Origin: Strongyloides papillosus
Lineage: Eukaryota; Nematoda; Chromadorea; Rhabditida; Strongyloididae
Direction: 5' to 3'
DNA: 64,000 nucleotides
NCBI GenBank assembly: GCA_005656395.1
Contig: SRSI01000071.1
Location: 806,001-870,000, forward strand
Shown here: positions 56,253 through 64,000 of the stretch, piece after piece
Position numbering within the stretch: position 1 is the stretch's first letter
Layout of the letters: every line of letters starts with the position of its first letter
Program-made: the position numbers and the translations under genes
The notes under the pieces: generated by a model
What the model saw: the letters and a program-made list of their open reading frames with translations, nothing else
What the model was told of the DNA's origin: nothing
Database searches by the model: none

Positions 56253-57335
56253 ATGTCTAGAAAGACACTTTTACCAGTACTATTGTTTATATTTTTGAAT
56301 ATTTTTAAAGTTAAAACTGGTACATATGATGAAGCGTTAAGTTTAATTGCATATAATCTTTCTGCAAGTGCATATGCTGATGATAATGAAGAAAATATTA
56401 TGCAATGCTTAAAAAAAAGTTACCCAAATGAAAATGCTAACATTCTTCATCACTCAACATTTCAATGTGATTATACTGTAAGTAATTATCAAATATTTTT
56501 TTACAAATTTTTTTAATGTTTATAGAATTCGGATACTTGTGGTGGAATTTATGCAAATCTTCCTGATATTGATACAACTGTTATCGCATTTAGAGGTACT
56601 AAACAGTCATTAGAGTTAATTGTAGAAGCAATTCAATCACTAGAGGATTTTGTTGAATATGATTGTTTGCAACAAAATGTAATATCAAATTGTGGTTATG
56701 TTAATAAGTACTATATGAAAGCATCAGAGATGGCATATAAAACATTCATTAATGAAACTATTAATTTATCATCATTAATGAATAATATAGTTATTACTGG
56801 TCATTCATTAGGTGGTGCGTTAGCAACATTATTAGCATTAAAATTAACATTAAATGGTGTACCCGGTGATAAAATACATGTAATAACGTTTGGTGAACCT
56901 AGAATAGGTGATTATAACTTAGCAAATACAATCAGTCAAAACGTTCCTAATTTATATAGAGTCGTACATTATCAAGACATTGTTCCTCATTATCCGCCAT
57001 GCTCATCTGATAATAACAATGGTTGTATGCCAATTTCAGGTAAACCATATCATCATCCACAAGAAATATGGTATAATCAAAATCAAAAAATGACTAAAGG
57101 AGTTTACGTTACATGTAATTCAACTAACGGTGAAGATAATAATTGTAGTGATAAATATATTAGTGTGATTCAATCACTCCTCCATGGTGGATGGGAAAAT
57201 GAACATATGGAATATTTTGGTTATAATATTCGTTCATATGGAACCCAAGGATGTAATGAGGCTGGGAAAGCAAAAATATTTTTTTTCCAAATATTATTTG
57301 TCATTTTATCGTATGTCTTTTACAATTTACTTTAA
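56253..57335 (+). CDS. Class 3 lipase, secreted or surface-anchored
   Basis: This is a serine hydrolase of the fungal-type lipase 3 family, expected to cleave acylglycerols or related esters outside the cell. The two exons (56253-56477 and 56526-57335, 48-nt intron) give 344 aa. The start codon opens a signal peptide (LLPVLLFIFLNIFKV). TVIAFRGT provides the oxyanion-hole region, GHSLGGA holds the nucleophile Ser169, HYQDIVPHYP gives Asp226, and ENEHMEYF gives His302, so the triad is complete. Several cysteines lie between Asp and His (CSSDNNNGC, CNSTNGEDNNC), as in nematode members. The last 20 residues are hydrophobic (FFFQILFVILSYVFYNLL), pointing to a GPI anchor or membrane tail, unlike simple secreted lipases. 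Such genes are numerous in nematodes, so orthology is not assigned. Confidence 0.93.
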
Positions 57336-58224
57336 TAAAATTATTAATAGTTAAATAATTAATACATATGATTCTATCACAATTAACTAATCTTTAAATT
57401 TTCTAAAAGAAACTAGTTGGTAATTGACAAATGTAACTACTCTTTGTACTAAAAATTATAGTGCATTTTTAGTTGTTAATAAATTTTTAAAAATAATATT
57501 TGTATGAAAGAAGTTTTATATGTAACAATGGCAAAGTTTATACAATTAAAGTGGGCAAAATAATTTATTGTAAGTGACAAAAATTTATATTAGTATATAT
57601 AAAAGGATAAAAGAAGATGTTATATGTACATTTTTAAACATTTTTTAAATTCACAATATTTTACTTTTTTATGCTAAAAATATTTATATACACATTTTAT
57701 TTTCTAACTCGTACAAAAACTGCTTTTTAAGATCTATATTATATAATAATTTACAGAGAGTGAAAGAAAATAATAAGTGAATTTGAAACTCCTTTGTCAT
57801 TTAAATAATATTTCTTCGAATTAATACCCCTAATTTTATTATATGACATTGTATCCTAATCAAAAATAACTTTTTTTAGCATTATTCAGAGAAAGTTACA
57901 GTAATAAAGTTGTATGTAAAACAGTAACATTAATTTGATAAATAAAAATTTAAAGATCCAAAATTCTTCCTATAATCCAGTTTTTTTAATATAAACTATG
58001 AAAATAGTGACGTCTTTCTTCGATGAATAACGAATATAATAGTTTATATTTATATGAAGAATGAACGAAATCATTAATATGATTATCAAGAGAGTCCAAC
58101 GGGTTGTTAGTATATCAACACATAAAAAATATTATCATAAACATTTATCATAACAATATTATTGGTTGTCTTGTTAACGAATTTTATTACTACAATCAAG
58201 AAATATGTTACTACATAAGAAGTT
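57336..58224. other. Intergenic, composition shifts toward the end
   Basis: The lipase 3' UTR and AT-rich spacer occupy the first part. From about 58000 the long A/T homopolymer runs thin out and mixed sequence begins, leading into the tandem repeat. Confidence 0.6.
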
Positions 58225-58790
58225 TCTACTAGCCGACTAAAATAACTTCAAAAATTGTTTCTGAGCAATCAAAAAGCATCTTTACTTTAAAAACAATGTT
58301 TAATGAATTATCGCCGATTTTAACCTGCTAAATTTATACCAGGACGTATAACTCAATATACGTTTTTAACGGCTCCAAAAACGGCCTTTGAGCCGCTTGG
58401 AACAATAACTACAAGGAGAAATATCTCTTGTTGACAATTTGAAGATTTCACTTACTAGACCTCTATGCAACTCTACAACTCGGTCTACAGGTTTAAGCGG
58501 CTCTAAAGATGTTTTCTCACTCACTGGTACAAACCACTTCTAAAAGAAATTTGTCCTTTCGACAATTCTTATGTCTCACCCATAACTTTCTATAATTTCT
58601 CAGTTCTCTATTTACAAGCTTAGTTGGCTTCAAAGATGATTCCTGCATCGTTTAGAACATCATCCAATGTAAAAATCTGTTCTATCGACATTTCCTGCAA
58701 TCCACCTACTTTATTCATTGTAGAATCCCATTTCTCAATCTACAGATTCGGTTGGTTTGGAACCGGCTTTTGCATCATTTGGAGCTACGT
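58225..58790. repeat. Degenerate 128-bp tandem repeat, about 4 copies
   Basis: Matching blocks recur at a spacing of 127-128 bp. The core ggctcc/ggctct/ggcttc/ggtttgg starts at about 58371, 58499, 58626 and 58754, preceded in three copies by ctacag/ttacaa and followed in two by aaagatg. A weaker copy begins near 58228 (ctactagccgactaaaa). Downstream parts of the units (aaatttgtcctttcgacaat, and aaaatctgttctatcgacat) also align. On the minus strand one unit keeps a 57-codon open frame (58539-58366, including SLEPLKPVDRVVEL and YCSKRLKG). A neighbouring unit has a matching CSKR. This suggests a decayed array that once encoded 43-residue repeats, though a non-coding satellite is also possible. 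Confidence 0.6.
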
Positions 58791-60879
58791 TTATTTTTAA
58801 AATCCTGCTTTATTAGTAAGTTTTATCTACTAGTTTTTTCAAATGGCAAGGGGCCTCATCAACTGGGGAAAACCAACTAAATAATGGTGTTTGAATTATT
58901 TAGGAGGGTTTTTCCTTTGTAAGCTGCTCTATTGCGAGATTCTGAAGAGGCGAGAGTCCCGGATATCCCTATGTTGGAAAGAAGACGGCTACTAACCCCA
59001 AACTCCTTCTAACTAGATGTTTATTTCACCTTGAAAGTAGTCAGGTTTATCGAAACTCCGTTTATAAAGCAACAGCTAGTATTTGTACAGGGAAGTAGAT
59101 CAAACTGGTTTAACTCACTTACAATTTTTATTTCTCGTTATACAATAAGAAATATAATTGTTTTTATTTTTTTGTAGCAGATTTTTTTATAAAAAGTAAA
59201 TATTTATTTGAGCGACTCTGGGATGATTTTTTATGCTCTATCGAATGAATTTAATTTCCTTAAATCTATCCAAGAATTAGTGAGAAATAGAGCAATTTTC
59301 GAAGTTTTATTGAAAAACCATTAAATATGGTGTTTTTAAATGTATTTTTCAAGATTTTCATATTATATTTATTAAACTGTTAATATTTTTTTGTGTAATG
59401 CTTCACGATCAATCTGCTAAAATTTTTTAGAACATTCCAATTACTTATTCTTGACATTTGATTATTTTTTTCTAAAACATTAAAAACAGCATTAACTTTT
59501 GATAGTTTTTTAAAGCATGTTTCAAAAATTTTATACTATACCCAATAAAATATATATAAATTCTGGTTTGAGATTCTATGCTTCCTCTACGAAACTAATT
59601 TTAAAAGATTCCGATGACTAATTCTTGAGATATGAACACTTTTTTCTTAAAAATTTATACAAGGAAACAAATTAATTCTTCCAATTCATTGTTTTCTAAA
59701 TAATTCTAGCATAAGACTTTCTAAATTAATAGAGACTTTTGATGAAAAACTTCTGATCATTCAGCAGAAATCAATTTTGTAGACTTTTTTTATTTATTCT
59801 TGATATTTTAACAATTATACTTTTAAGTACGTGTAATTTCTCAAGAAATATATAAAAAGATAAAATTATTCAAAATCTATAAATTATTCCTTATAACTCT
59901 AATGTCATACTAATGAAACTGTTGATCATTTATAATGTAAAATTTAATGATCTATTCACTGGAATTTTTTAGGAATTTCTGAGTGTACATATTAAAGATC
60001 TGATCAATTTTGTATACAATTGTGAAAAATAATTAATTTATGATTTATTTTTCTTGTTTGTTCAAAACATTTATTTTATTGTTAAATTATATATAAGAAA
60101 ATAATTTAGTTAACTCAACTAAGGCCCAAAAAAATACAATCATCATGAATAGCCTATTAATTTATCCTGATATTGAATTTATAATTAAAGACTTTTCTGT
60201 AAAACTCTTTCTCTAAAATACTAAGATGTTATCGAAGATTACCCTACACTTCATACATATTATTTAGCTTGATAATTACAATCAAAAAATGGGGAACAGG
60301 TAGCACATAGTGTAGTAACTTTTCCTATCTAAATAATAATTTAAATTTTTTTAACTTGAGAATAACTTTTTTATAATTATTTCACTCACGAGAATTTAAA
60401 CAATAATAAAAAATTATTAAAATAAGTTGTTTTTTTTATGGTATTATTCCGATCTTATAACTTAATTTTGTTTCCTTCTATATATATTTCAAAATATAAG
60501 ATTAAAGTTTTATTCTTTATAAGCAAGCGCAGACCCGTCTTTAGTTAGTTGTGACTGGCCGCAATATATATTTTATAAATGAATTTTACACATTAAATGA
60601 TTAGTAAAATATTAGAGTTTAAAAAATTAGCTATTTTAATAAATAAATATTTTAATTAACTGTCGAAGGCTATATTTCTGATGGTTTTTTTAATCCTTCA
60701 GCGCATTCAATTAGAATATTTTTACTTAAAAATTCTAATCACCCTTTGCTCCATAACTTGATCGATTTTTAGTCTATATTTATATTAAGTTGTCACATAA
60801 ATCCTGCTACATCTTTTACAGCAACTTTAAAATCATATAACTTATTAAGAAAATTATTTTATTTCTAATATATTATCCA
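58791..60879. other. No intact gene; decayed, less AT-rich sequence
   Basis: Frames are short and broken. About 58850-59120 is the most GC-rich stretch in this part (ggcaaggggcctcatcaact, ggcgagagtcccggatat) and looks like a degraded repetitive or coding element I cannot name. A second small patch lies at 60525-60565 (agcaagcgcagacccgtctt). The rest is AT-rich. Confidence 0.4.
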
Positions 60880-61110
60880 TCATTATCTATAACTTGTCTT
60901 CATTTGCAGGCACCTAATCGATTCTAGATGTAAAAAATTCATTAATCTCTTTGAAAAAAGTTTCAGATAGATCATTAGTTACTTCATTAATTTGACTGAA
61001 ACCCCTACCATCCAAAAATTATGTGTAAACAAAAAATGAAATAAATTAGATGGAGACACACTTGGAGAGTGTGTTAGGTGCGAGGAAACTTTATAGCTAA
61101 GCTTGTCCAA
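60880..61110 (-). mobile_element. Decayed mariner-type transposase, C-terminal part
   Basis: Read on the minus strand with one frameshift and stops, this gives HSPSVSPSNLFHFL followed by FLDGRGFSQINEV and FFKEINEFFTSRID. The order and spacing match the end of mariner transposases: the conserved (H)PPYSPDLxPSDYHLF block, then the FLxGxxF block and the C-terminal GIxxLP region. The acidic residues of the first block are already lost. Residual mariner-like sequence may continue upstream to about 61460 (KKVVF... on the minus strand), but that part is weak. I found no terminal inverted repeats or TA duplication by eye. Confidence 0.5.
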
Positions 61111-64000
61111 ATTTTTTCTAGTCTTCTTTTTTAAAAATTACCAAATTAGAAAAAACACTTTATTCAGATTAAGAAAACTACAATTTTGTAAGCATGTTCT
61201 CTAATAAAATAAATATTCACCTACCTCCTCTTCTTGTAGGGGGTTTTATATAGAATTTTAAAAAAAAATGTAGATTAGTAATCTAAAATTGCAAAGGCTA
61301 GTAAATTGACGACAATATGAAATAAATGAGTAATGTTTATTTATCTGTTTTATATTTCATCTATGAAACATCTTTACAATCACCATTGATTGATTGTATG
61401 AAACATCTTCAATGTGATGTGTCGCCACATTGGAAAACGACTTTTTTATTATTTTCCAAATTTTGTCGTTTTTTAAAAATTTCTTTGTTCGATTTTAACA
61501 ACTTATCACATTAAAGGTCATAAAATGTAGTTTGCAACTAGTTGAATTTTAAAAAATATTCATTAGAACAGTAGCCCTACAAATACATGCTGTTTCTTAA
61601 AAATTCATTTCTCTTCATCGAAACTTAGGAACAACATTTTCACTGTTTTAACGTTTACTACATTCTCACTGATGCTCTGTATAAACTTTTATAAGTATTA
61701 GTTGTGTTATGTTTTAGTTAATGCTTTTAGAAAATGCGGTGTTAAAAATTAGTTCCAACTACATTCATATTCTAGCCGCCAAAGTAAATATAGAATAGAT
61801 AATATGACAGATTGTGATGATGTAAATTATAAATTTAAAAATTGGTATATCTAATTATTATGATAAGTTTATTTTCTAACGATTGTAATTATATATTTTT
61901 TGATAATATAAAATGACAATGAAAAAAGACAGAACTTTAGTGACACCCCAATAATATTATCCTTCCCACTTATTCCTGACTTGTACCATTCCATAAAACA
62001 AAAACTTTCATTAGCTTTAAGAAAAATTATTTATGACACAAAATACACAAAAAAGTGTAAAAAAAGGTGCATTTTTAAAGATAACTTAATTAATTTTGTT
62101 TTAAAGGTTTTAAAACTGCTCTGCCCCTATAGTTAGAAAAAAACATATCTTTTGGTTATTTATTCATAAAAATTGGTTAAGTATTTAAAAAGTTACGGTA
62201 AACGCGTAATTGTTTTTCTTATTTCTTTTTATTATAGAAATTGTAAACGCAAAATAAAAACAGCCCTCATTAACATATTATAATATCTTTATTAATATGT
62301 TTTAATAGTTTGAATTCTTTAAAATTATATTTTTTATGAAACTATACTTATCTGATAGCCTAAATTTTTCTATAACGTCTTTCAAGCTCATTTTTAAAAA
62401 TCAAACTTCTGAAAAGTTATACAACACTAATTATTTCCGTTCATTGAAAAAAATAATTTTGAAATATTCTAACTTAAAAGAGAAGAAATACTAAAATAAT
62501 ATTTTTAATTGATAATTCTTCGTGTAGTTGAATAATTATTGCTTATCGTTGTTAATGTTATGAAATTTTTAAACTTATTTTTACTAGCAGATTGTTTAAA
62601 AGAATGATCTTTGTTAAAATTTTCGCAACTTTATACGATTTTGACTTCTAATGACACACTTAATAATATACTGTAAAAAATAAATTAACTCTAAGATGAG
62701 CATAATATCATAAAAGATTACCAAGACTAAATAATAGTTACATTACCTAAAAATATCAAAATATATATATTCTTGTAAAAAAAACGACGAAAACCATGCA
62801 ACAAACTAGTATTTTGCGTCACTTATAAGATCTTTTTACCGATTGATATTTTCAAAATTTTTATAAATTTTAATTTTTTCAACGGGGTGACGTTTTTCTA
62901 GATTCAATTTTGATTTGTTGAAACTTGTCCTATTTTTTGGATGAAGATCACTTGAATTATTAGAAAATTTTAATATTAAAACAATTTTACAATGTGTTTT
63001 TTTAAGTTTAATATTATAAGGTAAAATAAACGAATTACTTTTTTTTTACATTATATTAATAATATGATAAATATTTTTTTCGTCTATAAAAGTTTGCTAG
63101 ATACAATATAAATTTTGTGCTTATAATATTCAATATTTGTTCAAAAATTTTACTAAACAACAAAATTAGTAAAATTTATACATATATACATACATAGATT
63201 GACACCATTAATATTAGATTTATTTTAAAATTTTTAGTTTGCAGGTTGTTAATATTTTGTTAACTACATGACAAAGAAAATAGTAGACAAAAGTGTATGC
63301 ATAAACATTTAAAATTGTATTGAAAGTAAATATAAAATTTCTAGCAATTGAATTGAAGATTACCGGAGAAATCATAACAACTATTTTAATTTTTTTGACA
63401 AGCTAGTTTACTAGAGGAAGAAACGACTAGTACATTTGAAGGAAAAAACAGCTTCACAAATAGATTCATTTAAAATGAATTTAAATATAAGTTATATTAA
63501 CTTGTAGAACCTTGTCCTTGTGGCAATATTCTTCTGTACCATCAAATCGTTCTACAATAATGGAAAGTCAATGCTTAGATTCAAAACACTCTAAAAGTAT
63601 CATTTATATTATCCGGAACAACTATTATCTGCAGAATCGCGTTTAATTGACGGTCTATACTTACTGTACCCATAAATCATCATCGGGGGTTAATCAAGCA
63701 ATTTACAGGTCCAAAATTCATTACAAGTCGCATCTTTATCACTTTCAACGACCTTTGATTTAGAATCCCTATTATGGTATCTTCATAAGATTCTGTTTGA
63801 ACTTTTACTTTTCACTTCATAAAAGTAAATTTTTGTAGACTAAATATAGATTCCAGTATATCTCTGTTTCTGATGTATAAGGTTCCGATTAACTTTTGAA
63901 GCTCCACGTAAGTTTTTTAATCGAATACTTTTTAATGTTCATAACCAATTCATTTTCATTCTCTTATATTTCATATTTACTCATTAATATATAAAAATTT
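61111..64000. other. No intact gene; remnants only
   Basis: A 62-codon open frame at 61326-61514 (+) has a stretch (CDVSPHWKTTFLL) vaguely like hAT transposases, but its complement also reads as weak mariner, so I leave it unassigned. From 63480 to 63960 the sequence is again less AT-rich with broken frames, suggesting another decayed element running toward the window edge. Between these is AT-rich spacer. Confidence 0.4.

Noticed and set aside
61326..61514. 62-codon frame resembling a hAT transposase fragment
   Set aside because: The match is about six residues, and the opposite strand gives a comparably weak mariner match in the right order next to a better mariner segment. I cannot assign it.
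1..64000. tRNA, rRNA, CRISPR array or operon-type bacterial features
   Set aside because: I saw no T-arm consensus, rRNA-like block or spaced direct repeats. The genes have introns, so bacterial features are not expected.

Overview
The window is eukaryotic nuclear DNA from a very AT-rich nematode, most likely a Strongyloides-type worm. The evidence is extreme AT content, many short introns (35-51 nt) beside longer ones, GT-AG junctions of the gtaag/gtatg...ttttag type, and a cuticle collagen. There is also an N-terminal THAP domain fused to a CtBP dehydrogenase, an arrangement known from C. elegans CTBP-1. The genus is inference. I rebuilt eleven gene models by hand; in each one the exon phases add up to a single open frame.

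Layout: 1-3960, no gene. 3961-9590 (+), calcium-channel alpha2delta subunit. 13359-14126 (+), small secreted or membrane protein with a cysteine-rich three-finger-like domain. 15134-15700 (-), single-LIM protein of CRP/MLP type. 15701-22552, gene desert. 22553-25805 (+), amine-type GPCR. 26168-27957 (-), fatty acyl-CoA reductase. 29244-30106 (+), cuticle collagen. 30128-31557 (-), choline kinase. 33548-36751 (-), intersectin. 36776-44016, a 7 kb stretch without a recognised gene but with two unexplained islands. 44017-49728 (+), THAP-CtBP corepressor. 50232-53289 (-), Met-like receptor tyrosine kinase with Sema and PSI regions. 53982-54737 (-), small membrane protein with PY motifs. 56253-57335 (+), class 3 lipase. 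57336-64000, no intact gene: a degenerate 128-bp tandem repeat and a decayed mariner-type transposase lie here, in sequence visibly less AT-rich than the rest.

The genes do not form one pathway. Several suit neuromuscular and signalling work (alpha2delta, GPCR, LIM protein, intersectin, receptor kinase). Two are lipid enzymes (acyl-CoA reductase, choline kinase), one is a secreted or surface lipase, and one is cuticle structure. At least six start codons lie 3-25 nt downstream of a splice-acceptor-like TTTTAG/AG, as expected if these mRNAs are trans-spliced to a spliced leader.

I found no convincing new multi-gene system. The items most worth a second look are the 128-bp tandem repeat with a residual reading frame (58225-58790), the structured GC-rich element upstream of ctbp-1 (43241-43315), a coding-like island (42198-42350), a phase-preserving cassette exon in the alpha2delta gene, and the degenerate EH domains of intersectin.
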